DNA from: JALYRV01 sp035512575
GTDB lineage: Bacteria; Acidobacteriota; Vicinamibacteria; Vicinamibacterales; SCN-69-37
Length of the DNA stretch: 14,721 nt
Reading direction: 5' to 3'
Assembly (NCBI GenBank): GCA_035512575.1
Contig: DATKDT010000129.1
Location: 1-14,721, forward strand
The notes beneath the pieces were generated by a model that did no database searches, was not told the DNA's origin, and saw only the letters and a program-made list of their open reading frames with translations. How positions within the stretch are numbered: the stretch's first letter is position 1; the number at the start of each line of letters is the position of its first letter. Positions 1 to 7,101 of this stretch are shown piece by piece. Position numbers and translations under genes: made by a program.

Positions 1-912
1 CGCAAGGATCGACTGGCCGCCGAGCCAAATCATCAGCACGCCGACGATGCCGACGATGACGGTGCTGCCGGCGGTGGTGGCGGAGACCCCGGTGATCGAC
101 TTGGCGATGTTGCGGAACAGGCGGTGCACGCCGCGCGTGAAGACCAGCTCTTCCCGCTTCTCGGCGGTGTAGGTCTTGACGATGCGGATGCCGCCGAGCG
201 TTTCGTTGAGCCGGCCGGTGACCTCCGCGTTGATCTTGCCGCGCTCGCGGAAGAGCGGCCGCAGTCGCTTGAACGCCGTGGCCATGACGATGCCGAACGT
301 GCCCAGGAACAGCAGCATCAGCGCCGTGAGCTGCCAGTTGAGCCAGAACAGCACGCCGAGCGAGATGAGCGCCGTGAACGTGCCGCCCACCAGCTGCACG
401 AGACCGTTGCCGACGAGGTTCCGGATGCCCTCGGCGTCGGTCATGATGCGCGAGATCAGCACGCCGGCCTGCGTGGAGTCGAAGTAGCTGGTCGGCAGGT
501 GCATCGTGTGCGCCTGCACGCGCCGCCGCATGTCGGCAATCGCGCCCTGGGCGGCCACGCCCAGCACCTGCGACAGCGCGAACGACGCCGCGCCGCCAAT
601 CACGGTCGCCACGCCCACGGCCAGGGCCAGCGGCCACAGCATCCCCACGTTCCCCTTGCCGATGACATCGTCAATCAGGAACTTGGAGCTGGCGGGCAGG
701 ACGAAGCCGGCGCCCTGGCTGACGACCATCAGCGCGAGGCCGAGCGCGAGCCGCTTGCGGTGATGCCGGACGAGCTCGCGGGCTTCCGCGGCCGCGGCGG
801 ACCAGCGTATCGATTTCTTCTTCGGATCGGCGGGACCGGTCGGCAGGACGCCCGACCTCCGGCCGCCGCTACCGCGTTCTGCTCTGGGAAAGGATGATCC
901 GAGGCGTGCCAC
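1..912 (-). CDS. ABC exporter, N-terminal transmembrane part (partial, 3' end outside window)
   Basis: This is the first 304 codons of an ABC exporter of the MsbA/LmrA-like type, with membrane and ATPase domains on one chain. Only the type-1 transmembrane domain is visible; the Walker and signature motifs would lie beyond the left edge. Hydrophobic segments sit near residues 55-75, 91-122, 171-212 and 281-300. The stretch around 233-251 (GRLNETLGGIRIVKTYTAE) matches the conserved cytoplasmic region of exporter membrane domains, and 143-165 is the usual YFD...GxLxSRxxxDxxxIR stretch. The N-terminal 50 residues are basic and cytoplasmic. The start is taken as GTG at 912 because an in-frame stop (TAA, 924-922) lies three codons upstream and no ATG occurs until residue 62. 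That stop also ends the upstream serine hydrolase, so the two genes share a frame with a 9-base gap, which suggests co-transcription. No clear ribosome binding site is seen. The substrate is unknown (lipid, peptide or drug). Confidence 0.9.
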   Translation of the reverse strand, partial: MARLGSSFPRAERGSGGRRSGVLPTGPADPKKKSIRWSAAAAEARELVRHHRKRLALGLALMVVSQGAGFVLPASSKFLIDDVIGKGNVGMLWPLALAVGVATVIGGAASFALSQVLGVAAQGAIADMRRRVQAHTMHLPTSYFDSTQAGVLISRIMTDAEGIRNLVGNGLVQLVGGTFTALISLGVLFWLNWQLTALMLLFLGTFGIVMATAFKRLRPLFRERGKINAEVTGRLNETLGGIRIVKTYTAEKREELVFTRGVHRLFRNIAKSITGVSATTAGSTVIVGIVGVLMIWLGGQSILA

Positions 913-921
913 CCCGCGATC

Positions 922-2070
922 TTATCGTGTTTGCGTGACGGCCTGTGTGGCGGCGACCCGTTCGAGGACGCGGAGCGCCATCGGGCCTGCGTCGAACGAG
1001 CCGCCCTCGGCGTTCCGGAGCACGACCACGCCGGTCGACGTCCGCGGGTTGAAGAGGGCCGACGCGCGATAGCCGGCCGTCGATCCGCCATGGCCAAGCG
1101 CCACGAGATCGCCCCGCCGCGTGACCATGAAGCCGAGGCCGTAGCCGCTCGACATCGTGCCGTTGGCCGAATACGTGCGCGCGTAGTTGAACGTCTGCGT
1201 CTCGCGCTTGATGACGGGCGCCTCGAGCGTGCCGAGCTCCCACATCACGAAACGCGCGAGGTCGTTGACGGTGCTGAACAGATTGCCGTTGGGCACGCGG
1301 TAGCCGCGGCCGTCGAGCTCGGCGTCGGGCCGCGTGCGGTCGGCCTTGCCGTCGCGCCGGGTGTAGCCGTGCGCGAGATCCGTGCGCAGCGCCGGTGTCG
1401 CGTCCCATGCGGTGCGCGACATGCCGAGCGGCGTCACGATGCCCTCGATCACCTGATCGGTGAACGGCTTCCCGCCCGCGCGCTCGACGGCGATGCCGAG
1501 CGTGGCGTAGCCGATGTTCGAATAGAGGTACTGCGTGCCCGGCTCGAACGCATAGGACGTGGCCGGCAGGCAGCCCAGAACTTTCTGCTGCCAGACGGCC
1601 AGCGGCCCGACCGAATGATCGCGGCACTCGGCGCCCGGCTCGCGCGCGATCCCGGACATCATCGTCGCGGTCTGCAGCAGCGTGGGCGCGGGCCAGCCGT
1701 CCTTCCGGCTTCTCAGAGCTTTCAGCTCCGGCACGTGCTTCTCGAGCGGATCGGTCAGCTGCATCGTGCCGGCCTCGACCTGCCGCAGCAGCGCGAGCGC
1801 CGTGAACTGCTTGGTGATCGACCCGATGCGATAGGCCGTGTCGCCGGTCGGCGCGCGCTTCGCCTCCATGTCGGCGAAGCCGTAATGTTTCGTCCACACC
1901 AGCTTCGGCCCGACGATGACGCCGATGCTGGCGCCGCCCACGCCGTCCTTCTCGAAGTCGGCGGCCAGCTGCGTCTCCAGCCCGGCGAGGACCGCCTCGA
2001 GAGTCGGCGCCTGGGTCGAAGGGACAGCGACTGAGAGAAGCAGGGCGGCTGCTACGAAGAGATGTTTCAT
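922..2070 (-). CDS. Exported serine hydrolase, class C beta-lactamase/penicillin-binding protein fold (peptidase S12-like)
   Basis: The protein has 382 residues with a Sec signal peptide (MKHLFVAAALLLSVAVPSTQA), so it should be periplasmic or secreted. The three active-site motifs of the family are present: SxxK at S84-I-T-K87 (nucleophile and general base), YxN at Y183-S-N185, and HGG at 327-329 in place of KTG. This fits the beta-lactamase-related esterase/D-aminopeptidase group rather than a true AmpC, whose third motif is KTG. Family members cleave or transfer acyl groups on D-amino-acid peptides, esters or beta-lactams; the substrate cannot be inferred. ATG at 2070 is chosen because it begins the signal peptide. 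A longer in-frame reading continues upstream but translates a repeat. There is no Shine-Dalgarno sequence, because the start codon directly abuts the inverted-repeat element at 2071-2213. The ABC exporter follows after 9 bases. Confidence 0.93.
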   Translation of the reverse strand: MKHLFVAAALLLSVAVPSTQAPTLEAVLAGLETQLAADFEKDGVGGASIGVIVGPKLVWTKHYGFADMEAKRAPTGDTAYRIGSITKQFTALALLRQVEAGTMQLTDPLEKHVPELKALRSRKDGWPAPTLLQTATMMSGIAREPGAECRDHSVGPLAVWQQKVLGCLPATSYAFEPGTQYLYSNIGYATLGIAVERAGGKPFTDQVIEGIVTPLGMSRTAWDATPALRTDLAHGYTRRDGKADRTRPDAELDGRGYRVPNGNLFSTVNDLARFVMWELGTLEAPVIKRETQTFNYARTYSANGTMSSGYGLGFMVTRRGDLVALGHGGSTAGYRASALFNPRTSTGVVVLRNAEGGSFDAGPMALRVLERVAATQAVTQTR

Positions 2071-2213
2071 GTCGTTCGGGGGTTCGGAGGTTCGGTAGTT
2101 CATCGTCTGGTTCGGAGGTGGAGCGGCGGTCCGGCGGTCGACGGCGCGCTGTCCGAACCGGACAAGCGAACCGCCGAACCCCCGAACCGCCGAACCGCCG
2201 AACCCCAAACGAC
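2071..2213. repeat. Element A: inverted repeat with arms of tandem GGTTCGGN 8-mers
   Basis: The element fills the gap between the TonB receptor stop and the serine hydrolase start. The left arm (2071-2095) begins GTCGTTCGGGGGTTCGG and carries about three GGTTCGG units. The right arm carries about five units as CCGAACC(G/C) (about 2166-2206) and closes with AACGAC at 2208-2213. Reverse-complemented, the right end (2190-2213) reads GTCGTTTGGGGTTCGGCGG, matching the left arm apart from an indel and one or two substitutions. An internal alignment, 2072-2095 against 2166-2189, also pairs at about 20 of 24 positions. An inner pair, GGTTCGGA (2109-2116) and TCCGAACC (2152-2159), could extend the hairpin. 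The element starts at the base next to the hydrolase ATG and ends 5 bases from the receptor stop codon. No T-tract follows, so it is not a standard terminator. Confidence 0.85.
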
Positions 2214-2218
2214 CAGCG

Positions 2219-4375
2219 TTAGAAGTTGATCCTCATCTCCGCCGCGAACTGGCGCTTGATGATGTCGCCGAAGATGTGCTGCTGGATGTCCTCGTTCGTG
2301 AGGTTGGTGCCCTTCAGCATCACCTGGAAGCGGTCCCGCGTGCCGAAGCGCATGCCCGCCGAGGCGTTGACCAGCGTGTAGGCGTCGGTGCGGCCGTGAT
2401 AGCGCGAGTCGAGCACGTCCTGCCAGAACGCCTCGTCGACGTAGCTGAGGCCGAGGCTGCCGAGGAAGCGGCTCACCACGAAGTTGAGGCCCGTGTTGAA
2501 GCGGTGCTCCGGCGGAAGGTTCAGCTCGCTCAGCGGGAGCTTCTCTAGATCTTCCGGTTCGGGCTCGCCCTGCCACGAGTAATTCGCGTAGACGCTTACC
2601 CGATCGTTGATCGCGGTGTCGACACCCAGCTCGATACCCTTCTGCGTCATGCTGCTGTCGAAGTTCTCATAGCTGAAGCGCGAAGGGAAACGAATACCGC
2701 TCTGAAAAATGCCGCCCCAGAACAGCGGCGCGAAGGGCCCCAGCGGTCCCAGCGACTCCGCGAATCCCGCGGGAGGAGGCGAGATGCCGTACGTGTCGGT
2801 CTGTGTGAACAGAATCTGGTCCTTGAACCTGTTCAGGTACCACGCCGCGGTCAGGGTCGTGCGGCCGAAGATGCCCGTGTACCCGACCTCGAACGCATCG
2901 AGCCGTTCTTCCTGGAGATCCGGATTACCGACGGCCCGGATCGGCACGAAGAAGAAGCCGCCCGCAAGCAGTGGATGCAGCGCCCCAAGCGGAAGCGGCT
3001 CGGCGATGGTCACGTCAAGGTGGTTGTTGATGGCCGACGGCGCGCGGAAGGCGCGGTTGTACGACACGCGAATCGACTGGTCGGCGACGGGCTTGATCAC
3101 GACCGCCGCGCGCGGCGACACGACCACGCCGTCGATCGACGTGAACTTGTCGACACGCGCTCCCACGACGACGCGCAGCGCGTCGTGCAGAAAGATTTCG
3201 TCCTGGAGGTATGCGCCGCCTTCGGTGCGTGAGTCGGCATCCGGTGCGATCGTGAGGTCGAACGTGTTGTGGCGCAGGTTGCCGCCATACGTCAACACAT
3301 TGCGGCCGAACGTGGTCACGTTGCCGGCCTCGAGATCGAGCGTCCTGGTCTTGAAGGCGAACGGAATGGGCGTGCCGCCGGGACCTCGAGTGAGCAGTTG
3401 CACCGCGTCGCCGTCGAGCGCGTTGAAAAAGACCTGCGCGCGGAAGGCATTGCGCGTGTAATTGGCTTTGCCGTACCCCATCCACGTGCCGCTCTCGATG
3501 TCGAACGGGCCGATCCCGCTGTGCATGATGCCCTCGGTGCCGGAGTAGCCGCCCGAGAAGGTCATGTACGCGCCGTTATCGAGGCTGTAATCGAGCCGGC
3601 CGTCGACTTTCGGCTGCGACGTGCCTTGATTGTCAAACGCGGGATACGGCGTGGTCTTTCCGGGAATCGTTCCCGTCGGCCGCGCGAACGCGTCCTGCGT
3701 GTAGTAGCCGGCCGAGACCTTGAACGAGGCCCGATCGCTGATGACGCCCGCATGCGTGCCGTTCAGGTACCACAGCGAGCCCGAGTCCTCGGTGGCCGCG
3801 CCGCCGCTGGTGTCGAACGTGCCGACGCCGATGGCGACCGACGTGCCGAGCATCTCGCGCGGCGTCTTCGTGATGACGTTGATGACGCCCGAGACGGCGT
3901 TCGCGCCCCAGATGGCGGAGGCCGGCCCGCGAATCACCTCGATGCGCTTCAGCTCGTTGAGGTTCACGGGCATGAAGTCCCACATGACGAAGCCGAAGAA
4001 GTCCTGGTAGAGCGAGCGGCCGTCGAGCACGGCAAGCTGGTTGGTCGAGAGCGTGCTTGTGGAGCCGCGCGGCGTGATGTTGACGTCGCGGGCCGACACC
4101 TGCGTGATGTTGACCCCGGGCACGTTCCGCAGCAGGTCGGCGTAGCTCTGCGACGCCGAGACTTCGAGCGCGCGGAGGCCGATGACCGTGATGGTCGCGG
4201 GCGCATTGACAAGCTGCTGTTCAACCTTGGTCGCGCTGACGACCACGTGCTCTTCGACGCGGACGGGGTCCTGCGCCGGAGGCGTGGGCGGCGGCGGCGG
4301 CGTCTGCGCGAAGGCTGCCGGGGCGAGGCTCAGCGCGCAGATAACGGCAAGCGCGATCGGACGAATCGGGGACAT
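2219..4375 (-). CDS. TonB-dependent outer-membrane receptor
   Basis: This 718-residue outer-membrane receptor has a signal peptide (residues 1-24, ending AAFAQ), a Pro-rich linker (TPPPPPTPPAQ), a TonB-box-like segment near 41-48 (EEHVVVSA) and a plug domain from about 55 to 170. The plug contains the hallmark IEVIRGPASAIWGANAVSG (145-163). The rest is beta-barrel, with alternating aromatic strands, and the protein ends in RINF; a C-terminal Phe is the usual outer-membrane insertion signal. It lacks the N-terminal carboxypeptidase-regulatory-like domain common in acidobacterial Oar/SusC-type receptors and resembles the classical siderophore/cobalamin receptor layout. ATG at 4375 is preceded by AGGAG at 4381-4385 with a 5-base spacer. 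Such proteins import metal complexes or other large ligands using TonB energy. The neighbouring copper oxidase hints at a metal ligand, but nothing in the sequence proves it. Confidence 0.95.
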   Translation of the reverse strand: MSPIRPIALAVICALSLAPAAFAQTPPPPPTPPAQDPVRVEEHVVVSATKVEQQLVNAPATITVIGLRALEVSASQSYADLLRNVPGVNITQVSARDVNITPRGSTSTLSTNQLAVLDGRSLYQDFFGFVMWDFMPVNLNELKRIEVIRGPASAIWGANAVSGVINVITKTPREMLGTSVAIGVGTFDTSGGAATEDSGSLWYLNGTHAGVISDRASFKVSAGYYTQDAFARPTGTIPGKTTPYPAFDNQGTSQPKVDGRLDYSLDNGAYMTFSGGYSGTEGIMHSGIGPFDIESGTWMGYGKANYTRNAFRAQVFFNALDGDAVQLLTRGPGGTPIPFAFKTRTLDLEAGNVTTFGRNVLTYGGNLRHNTFDLTIAPDADSRTEGGAYLQDEIFLHDALRVVVGARVDKFTSIDGVVVSPRAAVVIKPVADQSIRVSYNRAFRAPSAINNHLDVTIAEPLPLGALHPLLAGGFFFVPIRAVGNPDLQEERLDAFEVGYTGIFGRTTLTAAWYLNRFKDQILFTQTDTYGISPPPAGFAESLGPLGPFAPLFWGGIFQSGIRFPSRFSYENFDSSMTQKGIELGVDTAINDRVSVYANYSWQGEPEPEDLEKLPLSELNLPPEHRFNTGLNFVVSRFLGSLGLSYVDEAFWQDVLDSRYHGRTDAYTLVNASAGMRFGTRDRFQVMLKGTNLTNEDIQQHIFGDIIKRQFAAEMRINF

Positions 4376-4409
4376 GGGTTCTCCTAGGTTGTGCTGCAGG
4401 GGCAACAAG

Positions 4410-4428
4410 GGTATAGCACGGTTAACCG
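4410..4428 (-). promoter_or_regulatory. Probable extended -10 promoter with palindrome, TonB receptor gene
   Basis: On the minus strand an extended -10 (TGC then TATACC, 4418-4410) lies about 35 bases upstream of the receptor ATG. It is directly preceded by the perfect 10-base palindrome CGGTTAACCG (4419-4428), a possible operator. No good -35 is seen. The receptor gene therefore probably has its own promoter downstream of the oxidase gene. Confidence 0.45.
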
Positions 4429-4429
4429 T

Positions 4430-4572
4430 CCAGTTCCAGTTCCAGTTCCAGTTCGCAGTTCCCTACTCCGGGGCAGGATTCCTTGCGGTGCCCGAAGACA
4501 CACAGATGAGGGGAAGTAAAGCCCTGGCTCGGAAACGTTACGGAAAGAACTGCGAACTGGAACCGGAACTGG
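4430..4572. repeat. Element B: inverted repeat with arms of tandem CCAGTT 6-mers
   Basis: The left side holds four tandem CCAGTT units (4430-4453) followed by CGCAGTTC. The right side (4547-4572) is the inverted copy, GAACTGCG followed by AACTGG, AACCGG and AACTGG. Arms 4436-4461 and 4547-4572 are complementary at 25 of 26 positions, around an 85-base loop with no ORF or obvious motif. The 6-base word CCGTCC flanks both sides (4426-4431 and 4575-4580). It might be a target duplication, but it overlaps the first unit by two bases and may be chance. The element lies between the multicopper oxidase stop (4584) and the receptor promoter. No poly-T run follows either arm. Confidence 0.9.
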
Positions 4573-4583
4573 TCCCGTCCCGC

Positions 4584-6479
4584 CTACTTCGACACCCTGA
4601 TGACCATGGACGTCAACATCGCGTCGATGGAACGCCGCTGTACTTCGAGCCGCAGCTCGCCCGGAGCCTCGGGCCTGAACTCGAAGTCATACGTCTCGCC
4701 CACCGAAATCGTTTGCCGCGCCCGGCGCGCCTCCATCTGCGAGGGCGGCAGGTCGGCTCCATCCTTCGACACGGGTTTCCATTTCACGACCCCCCAGTCA
4801 CCGCGAAGCGACGTGAACACCGTAAGGTTCGGCGTGATGTTGATTAGCCGGAAACGGTAGGTGACGCCCACCTTCAGATCCATGGCGGCCGGGTTCGTAC
4901 TGCGGTTCACCTCGATGGCGGCCGACTGGGGGCCGGCACCTCCGATGAGGATGATCCGCTCCGTTGCGGGATCCAATGTCTGTCCGGGCTCGACGACGAT
5001 GAGCGCGCCGTAGAGGCCGGACGCGAGCTGCTCGCGGTCGTGCGCGTGCGTGTGGTAGATGAACGTGCCTGCCCGAGGCGGCGTGAACTGGACCTCGTAC
5101 TGATCGCCCGGCTTGATGGCGGGCGTGATCTGGCGCAGATGTCCGCTCCAGCCGGGCACGCCATCGTGGTAGCTTTCAAGCTCTATCCCGTGCCAGTGAA
5201 TCTGCGTGTCTCGCGGCAGCTCGCTGACGAGGGTCAACGACACGGGCTCACCGCGCGTGAGCACGAGCGTGGGACTCGGATTCGGGACGCCGCCCGCCTC
5301 GCCCGGCACGACGAGGCGCGGCGCGGTGTTCGGGACGGGCGTGCCGTCATCAGTGAGGATGGCAAATCCGAGTGACGGACCGCTGCCGTAGCGGGCCGGC
5401 TCCTGCGTCATGCGCAGCGTCAGCCGCCTGCGGACGTGCGGCTCGAGATCGGGCGCGGCCGTCTCGTCGCCAGACGTCACGGTGATGCCGATGACGAGAC
5501 CTGCCATCGCTTTCTCGATGTCGTGCTCGTCATGGTGCGCAGCCTCTTCGCGCTGGGCGGGCGTCATGTCGCCGCGGCGCATGTCGCCCGTGACGTGCGC
5601 AAGGACGTGGCAGTGGAACAGCCAGTTGCCGACGCGATCGGGCACCCACCGCATGGCCATGGTCGTGCCCGGCTCCATCATTTCGGTCGTGACCAGCCGC
5701 CGGTTCTCGGCGTCGTAGATGGCGTCGCGGCCCGCATCGCCGCGGCTTTCGACCGTATAGAACGTGCCGTGCAGGTGCATCGGGTGCACGCCGAACGAGG
5801 CGTTGACGACGCGCCAGTGCACGGCTTCTCCAAACGGCAGCGTCAGACGCTCGGCGTGGGGCCATGAGGCGCCGTTGATTGCCGCGGTGAACTTCGCCGG
5901 CCGGACGCTCTGATCCAGCCATTCGCTGATGACGAAAATGCGGTCCGGCAGCCGATCGGCCGGCCGTTCCGGATCCACGACGAACGCGCCGGACAACTGG
6001 CTGTCGATCATTCGACGCAGGACGTAGCTCTCTGACGTCGTGGTCGCCCAGTAGAAATAGGTGCCGGGCGTGCCGGCCTCGAATCTGAGCTCGCGGATCT
6101 CGCCCGCTGGTATGTCGACAATCGCGGCGGCATCGCCCGGATGCTCCATCATCCCGCGCAGTTTCAGAGGCGTCGCAAGCCGGTTGCGCACACTAACGCG
6201 CAGATCGGTGCCGGCAGGCACGCGAATGAGCGGGCCGGGAACTTCGGCAGCGCGGCCGTCTTCCGCGAAGACCTGCACGTCGCGCGCCGGGCCGGCGGGG
6301 CCTTCGGGCAGCCAACGCGCCATGACCGCCTCGAGGCGCAGCAACAGCGTGCCGTCGCGCAGCGTACCGGCTGGCCGGCGGTTGTCGTTGTGCGCCGCGA
6401 TGGGAAGCGCCGGCTGCGCTGCAGCCGCTGCCGGCAACGCGAGAGAGGCACATACGATCAACGCGCGTGCCCGCGTCAT
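4584..6479 (-). CDS. Exported multicopper oxidase with inverted order of copper-binding domains
   Basis: The protein has 631 residues with a Sec signal peptide (1-22, AAAAAQ cleavage region). All ligands of a multicopper oxidase are present: HPMHLHG (H232, H235, H237), HCHVLAH...M (H289, C290, H291, H295, M300, the type 1 copper site), HWHG (H428, H430) and HTH (H476, H478). In known three-domain enzymes HWHG and HxH are N-terminal and HPxHLHG/HCH are C-terminal; here the order is reversed. Residues about 67-169 form a cupredoxin domain aligning with 388-497 but lacking ligands (RGMMEH for HWHG, YWAT for YHTH). Residues 520-631 resemble 200-300 but also lack ligands. A His-rich linker (HHDEHD, 315-320) joins the halves. 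The family couples one-electron oxidation to reduction of O2 to water; the substrate is unknown. The start at 6479 overlaps the cytochrome stop as ATGA, so the two are translationally coupled. The oxidase assignment is firm; the permuted architecture is read from motif order. Confidence 0.93.
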   Translation of the reverse strand: MTRARALIVCASLALPAAAAAQPALPIAAHNDNRRPAGTLRDGTLLLRLEAVMARWLPEGPAGPARDVQVFAEDGRAAEVPGPLIRVPAGTDLRVSVRNRLATPLKLRGMMEHPGDAAAIVDIPAGEIRELRFEAGTPGTYFYWATTTSESYVLRRMIDSQLSGAFVVDPERPADRLPDRIFVISEWLDQSVRPAKFTAAINGASWPHAERLTLPFGEAVHWRVVNASFGVHPMHLHGTFYTVESRGDAGRDAIYDAENRRLVTTEMMEPGTTMAMRWVPDRVGNWLFHCHVLAHVTGDMRRGDMTPAQREEAAHHDEHDIEKAMAGLVIGITVTSGDETAAPDLEPHVRRRLTLRMTQEPARYGSGPSLGFAILTDDGTPVPNTAPRLVVPGEAGGVPNPSPTLVLTRGEPVSLTLVSELPRDTQIHWHGIELESYHDGVPGWSGHLRQITPAIKPGDQYEVQFTPPRAGTFIYHTHAHDREQLASGLYGALIVVEPGQTLDPATERIILIGGAGPQSAAIEVNRSTNPAAMDLKVGVTYRFRLINITPNLTVFTSLRGDWGVVKWKPVSKDGADLPPSQMEARRARQTISVGETYDFEFRPEAPGELRLEVQRRSIDAMLTSMVIRVSK

Positions 6480-6952
6480 CGCGGCGCTACTGGCGTCTGC
6501 GGCAGCTGGAGCGCCGGCCGAATCTGCCCGCGATGGCAGGTCGTGCAGTTCACGGCCGGGTTCGTGCTCCGCAGGTTCGGAACCTTTTTCAGGAGCTCGC
6601 CGTTGATCGTGGCCACCATGCCGCTCATGTCGCGGGCGATCTGCTTCGTGGCCTTGTCGTCGCGATCCCATTCGCCGGCGACGTGGCAATGGGTGCAGGT
6701 GACGCCGAGGCCGCGTGAAAAGCCGTAGTCCATGATCCGCAGCAGGCGGCCGGCGGTCACGCCCTTGTACTGCGTGATGTTCATGAAGACCTCGGTCGCA
6801 GGCTGTTCTTCCCTGCCGGCGATCTGGCGTTCGAGCTCCGCGATCGCGGCGGACTGATCGAACGCGGGCTGCGGCGTCTGCGTGGCGCCGGCCGAAAGGC
6901 CGCTGACGGCCAGCGCCGCGGCAATGGTCCCCGTTATCCAGTGTCTAGACAT
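6476..6952 (-). CDS. Periplasmic diheme cytochrome c, photosynthetic reaction-centre cytochrome-like
   Basis: This is a 158-residue exported protein. The N-terminal hydrophobic segment (about 6-22) is a signal peptide. There are two CxxCH heme sites, C86-T-H-C-H90 and C136-T-T-C-H140. The segment from FMNITQYKGVTAGRLLRIM (56-74) through the first heme to DDKATKQIARDM (98-109) is characteristic of the short reaction-centre-type cytochrome c proteins frequent in Acidobacteriota. Here it is an electron carrier, not evidence of photosynthesis. Met74, Met109 and Met112 are candidate sixth ligands. ATG at 6952 is chosen because AGGAG at 6958-6962 is spaced 5 bases from it; a longer in-frame start at 6982 would lie inside the probable promoter. 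The stop overlaps the oxidase start by ATGA, so it may pass electrons to or from that enzyme. That partnership is inferred only from the coupling. Confidence 0.93.
   Translation of the reverse strand: MSRHWITGTIAAALAVSGLSAGATQTPQPAFDQSAAIAELERQIAGREEQPATEVFMNITQYKGVTAGRLLRIMDYGFSRGLGVTCTHCHVAGEWDRDDKATKQIARDMSGMVATINGELLKKVPNLRSTNPAVNCTTCHRGQIRPALQLPQTPVAPR
6942..6951. promoter_or_regulatory. Palindrome TGTCTAGACA over the cytochrome c start codon
   Basis: This perfect 10-base palindrome spans codons 1-4 of the cytochrome gene. Nine of its bases (TGTCTAGAC) recur at 7086-7094, just upstream of the divergent metallopeptidase gene, about 144 bases away centre to centre. CTAG is generally scarce in bacterial genomes, so a matched pair at both ends of one divergent region could be an operator pair. 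No regulator is known for it. Confidence 0.3.
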
Positions 6953-6980
6953 GCAGTCTCCTGCGGGTGAGGGCGCGGGC

Positions 6981-6986
6981 ATTCTA
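6981..6986 (-). promoter_or_regulatory. Possible -10 box (TAGAAT) of the cytochrome c/multicopper oxidase operon
   Basis: TAGAAT on the minus strand lies 29 bases upstream of the cytochrome ATG. It would place a transcription start near 6974, with a leader of about 22 bases that contains the AGGAG ribosome binding site. No convincing -35 is present, so the call is tentative. Confidence 0.35.
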
Positions 6987-7085
6987 CACCGGCGCCTGCG
7001 CCCTCAGCCGAGCCGCGGACGCGGGAGAACCCCGGGAAGGCGGAAGCCATCCCGTCTCGGCTCTCTTCCGCTCAGACAGCCAGAC

Positions 7086-7095
7086 TGTCTAGACT
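7086..7095. promoter_or_regulatory. Near-palindrome TGTCTAGACT upstream of the metallopeptidase gene
   Basis: This site shares TGTCTAGAC with the palindrome at 6942-6951. It also contains TAGACT (7090-7095), a possible -10 box on the plus strand, with TTCCGC 18 bases upstream (7066-7071) as a weak -35. If that is the promoter, transcription would start close to 7102, implying a leaderless message from 7102 or a short leader to the ATG at 7120. Confidence 0.3.
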
Positions 7096-7101
7096 TAGGG
7101 C

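Noticed and set aside
124..897. Long plus-strand open frame opposite the ABC exporter gene
   Set aside because: It is rich in Arg/Ala/His with no domain sense, while the minus strand gives a clear exporter membrane domain. It is a GC-rich antisense shadow, as are similar long frames opposite the hydrolase, receptor, oxidase, metallopeptidase, monooxygenase and regulator genes.
2071..2208. N-terminal extension of the serine hydrolase upstream of position 2070
   Set aside because: It translates the GGTTCGG repeat into low-complexity Gly/Arg/Pro sequence and would bury the signal peptide.
4430..4572. Element B, and likewise A and C, as ordinary Rho-independent terminators
   Set aside because: Loops of 54 bases or more and no T-tract after the stem do not fit intrinsic terminators. 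A role in RNA processing or Rho-linked termination is not excluded.
6480..6689. N-terminal extension of the multicopper oxidase upstream of 6479
   Set aside because: It would overlap the cytochrome c coding sequence in another frame, is Arg/His/Glu-rich, and precedes a clear signal peptide starting at 6479.
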